A DNA stretch of 18,505 nucleotides, from NCBI GenBank assembly GCA_036266155.1, contig DATANR010000070.1, forward strand, positions 1 through 18,505. The letters run 5' to 3'. Positions 8,626-15,367 of this stretch are shown in pieces; within the stretch, counting starts at the first letter, position 1; each line of letters starts with the position of its first letter. A model generated the notes under the pieces. It searched no databases and was not told the origin of the DNA. It was given only the letters and a program-made list of their open reading frames with translations. The stretch comes from SIAJ01 sp036266155. GTDB taxonomy: Bacteria > Planctomycetota > Planctomycetia > Gemmatales > Gemmataceae. Position numbers and translations under genes: made by a program.

Positions 8626-8631
8626 CCTCCT
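8626..8631 (-). promoter_or_regulatory. Perfect Shine-Dalgarno (AGGAGG) for the GTG-started coiled-coil gene
   Basis: AGGAGG on the minus strand ends five bases before the GTG at 8620 and decides that start codon. It shows that this genome uses strong Shine-Dalgarno sites for some genes, in contrast to the leaderless-looking starts elsewhere in the window. Confidence 0.85.
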
Positions 8632-8798
8632 GCCAGAGTGATTGCGGGAATAGGGCCTAATACCCCAGCCGGCCGTGGCAAGCAAGGCCAGCCAGGCGAG
8701 GTTGGGGAATGGGGAAACACGTGCATCGCGCCGCCCCTTCGCCGTTGGTGGGAGAACGACGATCGATGTGAGTCTTGCGCGAACGCCGTGAATGGGCA

Positions 8799-8804
8799 TA
8801 AGAT
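8799..8804 (+). promoter_or_regulatory. Possible -10 hexamer (TAAGAT), leaderless start
   Basis: TAAGAT lies six bases before the ATG at 8811 and there is no good ribosome-binding site. If it is the -10 element, the transcript would begin at or next to the start codon. No clear -35 is seen. Confidence 0.3.
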
Positions 8805-8810
8805 GGTCAT

Positions 8811-9683
8811 ATGAGTGACGAATCGCCGAACTATTATCAAACTCGCGGCCTGAAGAGCTTGATCGAAGCTTATGGCGACAACCCCGTTGAAGTTTCCGAA
8901 CTCAATTTCCGGCACGCGTTGATCAAGGCCATCCCGTCGCTGTTTGCGTTTGTACTTTTCGCGGTTCCGTTCACATTCTCGTTCTATACGTCGGGTTGGT
9001 TGAACTGGACGAGCATTACGTTCGCGGTCCTGTTCGGACTCCTGGCGCTCAAGGGTCTCAACGCGATGATGCAGCTCTTGAGCCACATCAATTACAAAGT
9101 GCTCGTTTACCGCGATCGGCTAATCATTCAGCGGAACGCCCAGATTCAGGAGATCGCGTGGGATGACGTCCAGGACGTCTACGTGAAGACGAGTGCCGGC
9201 CGCAATCATACACGGTACTCCTGGATGCCCGGCTATCCCAAACATGTGTTCATGCGAACGGATACGCCGTTGATGGATTTTCACTCGGAGTGGACTGCCG
9301 TCGTGCTTTCGGACGGTTCCAAGGTTTTCGTCACTGGGTTCCTTATCGACTATTCAGACATCAGTTGGGCGATTCAGGGTGAAGTCAACAGCCGTCGGTA
9401 TGATTCCGCGTTCGAGAGGTTTGATTCCGGGCAATCGGTGACGTTCGGTCCGATGACGCTGCATCCTGATGGGATTGAGATCGACGATGAAAAGGTCCCG
9501 TGGAAACAGCACTTTTGCAGTTGGTTTGACAATGGGAAATTGGTGAACGTCAGCCAAGACAACGAGGCAATCGGCCCTTACTACACAACCGACTATTTCC
9601 CGAACGTGGCTCTCTTGTCAAAGATGATTAGCGATATCAGCGAGCGGTATGAATCGCAAAGGCCGAAACAAACAGAGGATTGA
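8811..9683 (+). CDS. Two-helix membrane protein with PH-like cytoplasmic region
   Basis: 290 residues, not assigned to a named function. Two membrane helices sit near the N-terminus (about 39-60 and 64-88). The rest is soluble and beta-rich: KVLVYRDRLIIQRNAQIQEIAWDDVQDVYVK (described at about 96-126) looks like the start of a bacterial PH-like domain, and a second similar unit appears near residue 215 (VTFGPMTLHPDGIEIDDEKV followed by PWKQH). This resembles DUF6585-type or bPH-type membrane proteins, but I cannot verify which. It has no enzyme motifs. The base composition is visibly more AT-rich than the neighbouring genes, which could mean a different history. It ends 12 bases from the convergent YceH gene. 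Confidence 0.88.
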   Translation: MSDESPNYYQTRGLKSLIEAYGDNPVEVSELNFRHALIKAIPSLFAFVLFAVPFTFSFYTSGWLNWTSITFAVLFGLLALKGLNAMMQLLSHINYKVLVYRDRLIIQRNAQIQEIAWDDVQDVYVKTSAGRNHTRYSWMPGYPKHVFMRTDTPLMDFHSEWTAVVLSDGSKVFVTGFLIDYSDISWAIQGEVNSRRYDSAFERFDSGQSVTFGPMTLHPDGIEIDDEKVPWKQHFCSWFDNGKLVNVSQDNEAIGPYYTTDYFPNVALLSKMISDISERYESQRPKQTED

Positions 9684-9695
9684 ATGCAAGACGGC

Positions 9696-10418
9696 TCACG
9701 GGCTGCGCGCGATGCCCAGGGCGTCCTGTAGGGCTGTCAAGGTTTCGCGGAGTTGCCTCAGTTCGTCGCGCAGTTTGCCGATCTCGCCGACGGCTTCGCT
9801 CACCCGCGCTTCGCAAGCGCTCACGCGATCGACCAGCGGATTGACGGCTGGCGTCATCGCGTGAGTTGCCGCCGGGCGCTGGCTCACGACTTCTTGCTCA
9901 CCGCTCGAAGCGTGGCTGCCCTTCAATCGGGCAAGCTCATCGGCGGTATAGAATCCGTGCGTCAAATTCGCTCCACGGCGATTCTCGGGGGCCAGCCACA
10001 CGATGAAGCCGTGCTCCACCAGTCGCTTGATTGCCGATGTTGCCGTCTCCTGATCCAGAGGCTCCATCCGCGAGGCCCGCGCACGAGCTTCGGCCGCCGT
10101 CTGGGGTCCACGCAGTAGCAATTCGCCGATAAGTGCCAACTCCGGCTTGGCGACCTTCCACGCGTCGTAACAATTGTGTCGCCAGCGTTCGGCCCGGCCG
10201 CCGGTGATGCGAAAGACGAGGCCCTTGCGTTGCAGTCGTTCGAGCGCGTCGTCGACTTCCGGCTCCTCCACATCCATCACCGGGTCGCGATTGCTCTTTT
10301 GATTACAGCCGAGCACGACAGCGTTCAGCGTCAACGGTTCCGGCGCGGCCGCAGTGAGCGCCTTCTCGACGAGCACCCCCAGAGCGCGACGTTCCAGGGT
10401 CGGGAGCGGTTCAATCAT
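9696..10418 (-). CDS. yceH: YceH/DUF480 family winged-helix protein
   Basis: 240 residues matching the widespread YceH (DUF480) family. The family hallmark CNQKSNRDPV is at residues 38-47, after LERRALGVLVEKALT, and the second half-domain has LLLRGPQTAAEARARASRM (about 103-121). The fold is two winged helices, so DNA or protein binding is likely, but the cellular role of the family is not established. After the usual domain there is a variable linker and a coiled coil (about 195-235, VSEAVGEIGKLRDELRQLRE), typical of this family. Its ATG at 10418 lies eight bases inside the end of the upstream selenoprotein-like gene, so the two are probably translationally coupled; no strong Shine-Dalgarno is present. 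Confidence 0.95.
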   Translation of the reverse strand: MIEPLPTLERRALGVLVEKALTAAAPEPLTLNAVVLGCNQKSNRDPVMDVEEPEVDDALERLQRKGLVFRITGGRAERWRHNCYDAWKVAKPELALIGELLLRGPQTAAEARARASRMEPLDQETATSAIKRLVEHGFIVWLAPENRRGANLTHGFYTADELARLKGSHASSGEQEVVSQRPAATHAMTPAVNPLVDRVSACEARVSEAVGEIGKLRDELRQLRETLTALQDALGIARSP

Positions 10419-10953
10419 TGGCGAGGTCTCGAATGACTTGCAGCAATCGGTCGACTGTCGGCCGGTCCGTCGGGTCGGGAGTCGTGTATTCCCAGAGCAG
10501 TTTACCGTCGGCGACGAGAAAGTCGCCGCCCGTTTGCAACGGGTCTTCGCCTTCGGGGACGCGCCGAATCTTGCCGCCGCGCAGTACGGACTTCATGTAA
10601 CGCCAGCCGATGTCGGGCCGCAGCAGTCGGAGCACCGTTGTTCGTTTCAATTGAAAGGCCGCATAGGCCGCCCGCTCCGGATCAGCGAGCAAGGGAAACG
10701 GCAGCGGCCGTTCGGCGAGGTAGCGCGCGATTGCGTCGGGCCGGCTCATCGCGACGGCGACCGCGTCGAAGCCGAGCTTGCGAAAATCTGCAATTCGCTC
10801 GGCCACCTCGACCAGGTGGGCCTGACATGGGATTCAAGCAAGGTGCCGGAGGAAGATCAGAAGCGTCGGGCCACGGAGGATGGAGGATAACGAGACGATC
10901 AATCCGTCTGGCTGAGCAAGGTTTACGTCGGGGATCGGATCGCCTACCGTCAT
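10411..10953 (-). CDS. Probable selenoprotein: AhpC/TSA-like redox protein with UxxC centre (UGA at codon 40)
   Basis: 180 residues if the in-frame TGA at 10834-10836 is read as selenocysteine. The N-terminal part (MTVGDPIPDVNLAQPDGLIV, then SSILRGPTLLIFLRHLA) is a normal thioredoxin-fold redoxin start. Position 40 is the UGA, followed by Ile-Pro-Cys43, giving a UxxC redox motif. The frame continues without break into AHLVEVAERIADFRKLGFDA and ends in a family-typical GGDFLVADGKLLWEY followed by a DRPTVDRLLQVI helix. It resembles the AhpC-TSA_2/PRXL2 group, whose relatives include selenoproteins of the SelU and SelL types; it probably reduces peroxides or disulfides. ATG 10951-10953 has GGAGG about six bases upstream. 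A GTG at 10804-10806 is the start software would choose, but it drops the whole active site. A SECIS-like hairpin follows the UGA. The alternative is a nonsense mutation. Confidence 0.87.
10801..10822 (-). promoter_or_regulatory. Bacterial SECIS-like stem-loop
   Basis: In the mRNA, 11 bases after the UGA, GG-C-CCACCU pairs with AGGUGGCC: six contiguous pairs (CCACCU/AGGUGG), a one-base bulge, and two more G-C pairs. The apical loop is GGUCG, with its first G 20 bases after the UGA. Bacterial SECIS elements bind SelB through Gs at the start of the apical loop, and the E. coli fdhF element carries the same GGUC at a nearly identical distance. All of the hairpin lies within coding sequence, as expected in bacteria. 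Confidence 0.8.
10834..10836 (-). other. Recoded UGA codon (selenocysteine 40)
   Basis: The codon is TGA on the minus strand, exactly at the N-terminal position of a CxxC-type redox motif (UGA-Ile-Pro-Cys), flanked by the strand/helix pattern LLIFLRHLA before and CQAHLVEVAERI after. Recoding needs SelA, SelB, SelD and tRNA-Sec, none of which is in this window. Confidence 0.82.
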
Positions 10954-10962
10954 CAATCCCTC

Positions 10963-11031
10963 CGTAGCTGGATTCGTGAGAATTCAGGTCTTCGGCGCGC
11001 CAGCCCCTGAATTCTTACGAATTCAGCTACG
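10963..11031. repeat. 26-bp near-perfect inverted repeat with GAATTC-rich arms
   Basis: Bases 10963-10988 and 11006-11031 are reverse complements at 24 of 26 positions; both mismatches become G-U pairs in RNA of one orientation. The 17-base spacer contains the palindrome GGCGCGCC. It fills most of the divergent space between the selenoprotein gene (start 10953) and the vWA gene (start 11077), and its left arm begins at the selenoprotein Shine-Dalgarno. Because it lies between two gene starts, it is not a terminator for flanking genes; it is a mobile palindromic repeat or a regulatory hairpin. Confidence 0.85.
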
Positions 11032-11064
11032 CCATGGTGCCGTGACTTCGGTCGCCCTCCCTCT

Positions 11065-11070
11065 TAGAGT
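11065..11070 (+). promoter_or_regulatory. Possible -10 hexamer (TAGAGT), leaderless start
   Basis: TAGAGT lies six bases before the ATG at 11077, with no Shine-Dalgarno between them. No clear -35 is visible. Confidence 0.3.
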
Positions 11071-11076
11071 ACCGGC

Positions 11077-13329
11077 ATGTCCTTTCGCTTCTGGTTTCCG
11101 ATCGCCGTGGCCGTGCTGATCATTCTCAGCCTGCCGGCTCTGGTCGCATTCACGGCCGAACTCTTTGGCTATGGCGGCGAACTCAACACCTGGCTCGAAG
11201 GCCGTACCGGTCTGAGCCATCACACCGCCCTGCCGACCGGAGCCACAATCGCGCTGTTTGTCGTTCCGCTCGCGCTCTTGTTGCTGTACTTCCTGCGGCT
11301 CAAGCGCAAGCCGCAATCGGTGCCGAGCACGTTTCTTTGGAAGAAAAGTATCGAAGACCTGCACGTCAACCGCCTGCTCCAATGGCTGCGAAAAAACATC
11401 CTGCTTCTGCTGCAACTGCTGATCCTCGTAGCGGCGATCTATGCCGTGCTGGCGCCGCGGCTGCACGGAACGCAGACTTCGGGCCGGCACTTCATCTTGA
11501 TGATCGACAACTCGGCGAGCATGTCCGCGACCGACATGAAGCCGAGCCGGCTCGAATGGGCCAAGGCCGAGGCGCTCAAGGAAATCGAAGCCGCGACCGA
11601 TGCGGACTTCGGCATGGTCATCGTCTTCAATTCGACCGCGGAGATTCGCCAGTCCTACACGGGCAATCGCGATTTGCTGAAGCGTGCGGTCGAAGCGATC
11701 CAACCAACGCAGAATCCGACGCAGATCGATGAAGCGATGTCGCTGGCGTCGAGCCTCGCGAACCCGCTCTTCTCGACGGAAGATGCGGCGGTCAAGCCGG
11801 AGAATCCCGAGCCTGGCAAGGAACGCACCTACGCTGCCGCGGAAGGCATTCCGGCGGACATCCACCTCTATTCCGATGGCCGTTTCTCGGACGTTAACAA
11901 CTTCGCGCTCGCCAATCTGCAACTCACATTTCATTCGCCGGAAGTCGGCCCGCCCGGCCATGCCGACAACGTCGCCATCGTGCGCTTCGATGCCGTGCGC
12001 GACGAGCAGGACCCGACCAAGCTGCAAGCCTTCGTCCGCGTGCTGAATTTCCGCAACACGCCCGTGAAGGCCGGCGTTGATCTCGATGTGCTGTCCGGCG
12101 GCAAGGCTGTACAAGACGTGCGTCATCGCGACCTGCCGCTGGCGGCCCGCGTCTATTCGCCACCGGAACCGGATGACAATTCGCCGACAAACACGGGCAA
12201 GGACATCCCCGGCGAATCGGTCGCGAAGTTCGACCTGACCGGCATCGACGAGAACGCGGACGTCACGCTGCACGTGAAGTTGACCGGAGTGAAGGACGCC
12301 TTGCCCGCCGACGACGAGGCCTGGGTCGTGCTCGGCATCGTGCGCAAGGCCCGCGTGCTCATCGTGACCGATGGCAATCCGCTGCTCGACTACTTCTTCG
12401 ATTCAAAATCGACGCGCATCGTGGCCGACGTCGCCAAGATTCAGCCGAAAGAACTGGCCGACGTGAAGAGCTACCTCGAACCGGCCCGCGACGGCAAGTA
12501 TGACCTCGTCGTCTTCGATCGCTGTGCCCCGCCGACCGAGGCGGATATGCCGCGCTCGAACACCATGTTCGTCGGCACGCCGCCGCCGCCGTGGCATCAG
12601 GGCGGGGCCGACGATGGCTACCGCGTCGAGGCGGTGCAATTCCCGCAGGTCCGCGGTTGGTCGGACACCGACCCTGTCATGCGCGGCTTGCGCGGCTGGC
12701 ACGAACTCGAGATTGCCGAGGCGTACCGCTTCAAGAACCTGCCACCGAAGACGCCCCGGCTCGTCGAGGGCGATCAGGATTTGTTGCTGATGTTCACGCT
12801 CCACCGCCAGGCGTACAAGGATCTCGTGCTCGCTTTTCCATTGTCGACGGATGACGCCAAGTGGAACACGCGCTGGTTCCTCAAGCCGCTCTTCCCATTG
12901 TTCCTGCGCAACCTGCTCTATTCCTTCGGCAACGTTCGCGATGCCACGACCGAGGAGACCGTGCGGCCTGGCAACCCGAAGATCATCCGCCCGTTCGGCG
13001 ACGTGAAAGAGATCCGAGTGCGCGCGCCTTCCGGGGCAACGACGACCCTCGAACGCGGCACGCGTGCCGAGTTCTCCTTCGGAGCGACAGGGGAACTGGG
13101 CGTCTACGAAGCCACGTGGACCAACGAGACGCGGCGTTTTGCCGTCAACCTATTCGACGCGAACGAGAGCCACATCGAGCCGCGGCCGTCGGTCAAGATC
13201 GGCGAGACGCAGGTGCAAGCCGGCCCGTCGCGCCGGCAACCACGCGAACTGTGGCGCTGGGCCGTCGCCTTCGGGCTGCTGTTCCTGCTCCTGGAATGGT
13301 GGGTCTACAACCGGCGCGTGCAAGTGTAA
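11077..13329 (+). CDS. BatA-like membrane protein with von Willebrand factor A domain
   Basis: 750 residues. Membrane helices at about 8-28, 56-74 and 106-126 frame a BatA-type N-terminal region (LLLLYFLRLKRKPQ and then VPSTFLWKKS, about 67-91). A vWA domain follows (about 137-300) with the metal-ion-dependent adhesion site DNSAS (Asp144, Ser146, Ser148) and a later YSDG with Asp267. The large middle region (about 300-700) has no motif I recognise but contains beta-rich segments. A final membrane helix (about 722-740, WRWAVAFGLLFLLLEWWVY) anchors the C-terminus. vWA domains bind protein ligands through a metal; the BatA group usually works with MoxR ATPases, which are absent here. The start ATG has no Shine-Dalgarno but a -10-like hexamer just upstream. 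A hairpin follows the stop. Confidence 0.92.
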   Translation: MSFRFWFPIAVAVLIILSLPALVAFTAELFGYGGELNTWLEGRTGLSHHTALPTGATIALFVVPLALLLLYFLRLKRKPQSVPSTFLWKKSIEDLHVNRLLQWLRKNILLLLQLLILVAAIYAVLAPRLHGTQTSGRHFILMIDNSASMSATDMKPSRLEWAKAEALKEIEAATDADFGMVIVFNSTAEIRQSYTGNRDLLKRAVEAIQPTQNPTQIDEAMSLASSLANPLFSTEDAAVKPENPEPGKERTYAAAEGIPADIHLYSDGRFSDVNNFALANLQLTFHSPEVGPPGHADNVAIVRFDAVRDEQDPTKLQAFVRVLNFRNTPVKAGVDLDVLSGGKAVQDVRHRDLPLAARVYSPPEPDDNSPTNTGKDIPGESVAKFDLTGIDENADVTLHVKLTGVKDALPADDEAWVVLGIVRKARVLIVTDGNPLLDYFFDSKSTRIVADVAKIQPKELADVKSYLEPARDGKYDLVVFDRCAPPTEADMPRSNTMFVGTPPPPWHQGGADDGYRVEAVQFPQVRGWSDTDPVMRGLRGWHELEIAEAYRFKNLPPKTPRLVEGDQDLLLMFTLHRQAYKDLVLAFPLSTDDAKWNTRWFLKPLFPLFLRNLLYSFGNVRDATTEETVRPGNPKIIRPFGDVKEIRVRAPSGATTTLERGTRAEFSFGATGELGVYEATWTNETRRFAVNLFDANESHIEPRPSVKIGETQVQAGPSRRQPRELWRWAVAFGLLFLLLEWWVYNRRVQV

Positions 13330-13337
13330 GTCGTCAA

Positions 13338-13371
13338 TTTGGAGTGCTGCGTCGAGCCGCAGCACTCCAAA
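13338..13371. terminator. 14-bp perfect hairpin after the vWA gene
   Basis: TTTGGAGTGCTGCG (13338-13351) pairs perfectly with 13358-13371 around the loop TCGAGC. It starts eight bases after the vWA stop. The arms end in TTT/AAA, so one strand reads A-rich into T-rich, but no longer T-tract follows. It may terminate transcription or be a dispersed palindrome. Confidence 0.65.
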
Positions 13372-13406
13372 GTATCCACCGCTAGCTGAGTCATTCTCTC
13401 CGCCGG

Positions 13407-13412
13407 TACAAT
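13407..13412 (+). promoter_or_regulatory. Possible -10 hexamer (TACAAT), leaderless start
   Basis: TACAAT (five of six matches to TATAAT) lies eight bases before the ATG at 13421. No ribosome-binding site is present; a matching -35 is not evident. Confidence 0.4.
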
Positions 13413-13420
13413 GTGGCAAG

Positions 13421-14518
13421 ATGCTCCATTCCGCCAACGACCGGGCGTTCGTCGCGACCATCATCGAATCGCCCGACGACGATGCGCCGCGGCTCATTTA
13501 CGCCGACTGGCTCGACGAACAAGGCGAAGCGGATCGGGCCGAGTTCATCCGCTTGCAGGTTCGTGAAGCACGGATGACCGCGGACGATCCGGAGTTGCCC
13601 GGCGTTCATGCCCGTGCCGAGTATTTGGGGCGGATTCATCACGTCGAATGGGCATCGCGGCTGCCGCAGTTCAACGGCGTCCATTGGGAGGTCTTCAAGC
13701 GCGGCTTCTTTGCGGCGGCGCGCTTCGATCATCCCGATCAGTTCTTCGGCCACATCGCCGAGGTGGGTGCAGCCGCTCCCATACAGGAACTGCGCTTGCA
13801 CCAGTTCAACCATCCGCAAGCTCCGGCGCTCGCGAATACACAACAATTGCGCAGCATCCGTGTGCTCGATCTAAACGACGGCAACAAGATCGCGAACGTC
13901 GGCACCGAAGCGCTGATGGAGTCTCGTTATTTGGGCCGCCTCAACGTTTTGAAACTCGGCCGCAACAGTCTCGGCTCGGCGGGCGTCCGCGCGATCGCGA
14001 TGGCGAGTTATGCACGGAACATCAAGTTTCTGCGTGTTGAACGGAACGATCTTTTCGACGAAGGCTTGCACTATGTCGCCGAATCACACGCGCTCGTCCA
14101 TCTTTCACAACTCGATATGGAGCGCACACGCACTGGCGACGACGGGGTCATGACGCTGGCACGGACGAAACTGCTCAAGGGCTTGAGCGTTCTCAATCTC
14201 AGTCACAACCAGGTCACCGACGAAGGCCTGATTGCACTGGCCAAGTCGCCCGCGATGACGGACGTCCTTGACTTGTTCCTGAGCGGAAACGCGATTACCG
14301 ATGTCGGCATCGCCGCACTGGCGGGATCGCCTCATCTGGCTCGGCTGGAAAGAGTCTTCCTGCGGCAGAACCGCATTGGCGACGACGGAGCCGCAGCGCT
14401 GATTCGGTCCCCTCATCTGAGCCAGTTGCGTGAGCTTCATTTGGGCGAAAACCGCATTAGCGATCGGGCCGGCGACGAGTTGCGATCTCGCTTTCGCTCA
14501 CGAGTGAACTTGCATTGA
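13421..14518 (+). CDS. TIGR02996-domain leucine-rich-repeat protein
   Basis: 365 residues. Residues 1-50 form the TIGR02996 leader found at the start of many repeat proteins in Gemmata-group planctomycetes (DDDAPRLIYADWLDEQGEADR). From about residue 115 to the end are leucine-rich repeats of the RI-like type: repeated units such as LSVLNLSHNQVTDEGLIALA and LRELHLGENRISDRAGDELR, about 25-30 residues each. There is no signal peptide or membrane helix, so it is probably cytoplasmic and used for protein binding. The frame is open well upstream (to about 13064), but that part lies in the vWA gene and looks non-coding; ATG 13421 begins exactly with the leader-domain sequence. The function of this family is not known. 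Confidence 0.93.
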   Translation: MLHSANDRAFVATIIESPDDDAPRLIYADWLDEQGEADRAEFIRLQVREARMTADDPELPGVHARAEYLGRIHHVEWASRLPQFNGVHWEVFKRGFFAAARFDHPDQFFGHIAEVGAAAPIQELRLHQFNHPQAPALANTQQLRSIRVLDLNDGNKIANVGTEALMESRYLGRLNVLKLGRNSLGSAGVRAIAMASYARNIKFLRVERNDLFDEGLHYVAESHALVHLSQLDMERTRTGDDGVMTLARTKLLKGLSVLNLSHNQVTDEGLIALAKSPAMTDVLDLFLSGNAITDVGIAALAGSPHLARLERVFLRQNRIGDDGAAALIRSPHLSQLRELHLGENRISDRAGDELRSRFRSRVNLH

Positions 14519-14526
14519 TCGTGAAG

Positions 14527-14583
14527 ATTGCGCGTTGGTTTCCAATTGCGCGCTTGCGGTTTGCTTGTCGGATTCGTTAGAAT
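14527..14583 (+). promoter_or_regulatory. Candidate promoter and direct repeat upstream of the HNH gene
   Basis: TTGCGG (14554-14559) and TAGAAT (14578-14583) are separated by 18 bases, a fair match to a sigma-70-type promoter. Just upstream, ATTGCGCG occurs twice (14527-14534 and 14545-14552), 18 bases apart, which could be an operator or chance. Confidence 0.4.
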
Positions 14584-14669
14584 ACCCACGTTTTATCGAA
14601 CCTGACGGCCGGACGGAGCGTCGTTTCCACGACCACCACGGGGAGAATCCCCGAGAAAGGATCGCGGCC

Positions 14670-15308
14670 ATGACCGACCCGCACCACCATTCCCCGCTTG
14701 AGGCGAGCGTGCTCGTCCTGAACAAGATGTTCATGGCCGTGCATGTGATCTGCGTCAAGCGGGCCTTCTGCCTCCTGTTCAAGGAAATGGCCGAAGTCGT
14801 GACGCTCGAAGACGGGCAGTACATGACGTACGACTTCGCCACCTGGCGTGAGGTCAGTGAGTTTCGCGCCAAGTTCGATCGGGAGGTCGATGACGACTGG
14901 GTGCGGGCGGCCACCTGCGAAATCCAGGCGCCGCGAGTAATTCGGCTATTGGAATACGACCGCGTGCCGAAGCAGACGGTCAAGTTCAACCGCCGGAACA
15001 TCTTCGCGCGCGATCACAACCAGTGCCAGTACTGCGGGAAGAAGTTCCCGACGAGTGAACTGAGCCTGGACCACATCATCCCCCGGGCCCAGAACGGGAA
15101 GACGACGTGGGAGAACATCGTGTGCGCCTGTGTCGACTGCAACGTCCGCAAGGGCGGCCGCACGCCGCGGCAGGCTAGCATGATGCTGATCCGCAAGCCG
15201 GAGAAGCCGAAGCGGAGCCCGCTGCTGGCGATGAAGATGACGCAGCGGAAGTACCGGTCGTGGCAGTCGTTCTTGGACGCCGCGTACTGGGAAGTGGAGT
15301 TGAAGTAG
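14670..15308 (+). CDS. HNH endonuclease family protein
   Basis: 212 residues. The N-terminal half (SVLVLNKMFMAVHVICVKRA, then FCLLFKEMAEVV) is typical of a widespread bacterial group of small HNH proteins. The HNH/treble-clef fold is complete: Cys119 and Cys122 (CQYCGKKF), the catalytic-type Asp134-His135 (SLDHIIPRA), Asn149, and Cys154/Cys157 with Asn158 (CVDCNVRKGG). It would cut or nick DNA with a metal ion; the natural role of this group is not settled. The frame is open to about 14535, but ATG 14670 has AAAGGA eight bases before it and begins the conserved region closely. A small CGGGG-AGAAT-CCCCG hairpin (14639-14653) lies directly before the Shine-Dalgarno. No methylase or restriction partner is adjacent. 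Confidence 0.93.
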   Translation: MTDPHHHSPLEASVLVLNKMFMAVHVICVKRAFCLLFKEMAEVVTLEDGQYMTYDFATWREVSEFRAKFDREVDDDWVRAATCEIQAPRVIRLLEYDRVPKQTVKFNRRNIFARDHNQCQYCGKKFPTSELSLDHIIPRAQNGKTTWENIVCACVDCNVRKGGRTPRQASMMLIRKPEKPKRSPLLAMKMTQRKYRSWQSFLDAAYWEVELK

Positions 15309-15331
15309 CGGTTGCGCCGAAGCTGCAACAA

Positions 15332-15367
15332 AGCCCACGGACGTACGTCCGTGGGCTCTTCTTTATT
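15332..15367. terminator. Bidirectional intrinsic terminator
   Basis: Bases 15332-15357 are a perfect 26-base palindrome (AGCCCACGGACGT and its complement), giving up to about 11 stem pairs with a small loop. On the plus strand it is followed by CTTCTTTATTT, a T-rich tail, and on the minus strand by TTTGTTG. It sits between the convergent HNH and ABC-permease genes and overlaps the permease stop. Confidence 0.88.

Noticed and set aside
10411..10806. 131-residue redox protein starting at GTG 10806
   Set aside because: It lacks the N-terminal strand, helix and redox motif of the fold. The coding pattern clearly continues upstream through the UGA to an ATG with a Shine-Dalgarno, and the GTG lies inside the SECIS-like hairpin.
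11023..12273. 416-codon open frame on the minus strand
   Set aside because: It is antisense to the vWA gene, whose helices and MIDAS motif are clear; this translation has no recognisable motif and is Arg/Gln/His-rich.
13064..13420. Upstream extension of the LRR protein
   Set aside because: The open frame overlaps the vWA gene end and is Arg/Ser-rich; the TIGR02996 leader begins right at ATG 13421.
15332..15357. Considered as a mobile palindrome like the other inverted repeats
   Set aside because: T-rich tails on both strands and its place between two convergent stops fit an ordinary bidirectional terminator.
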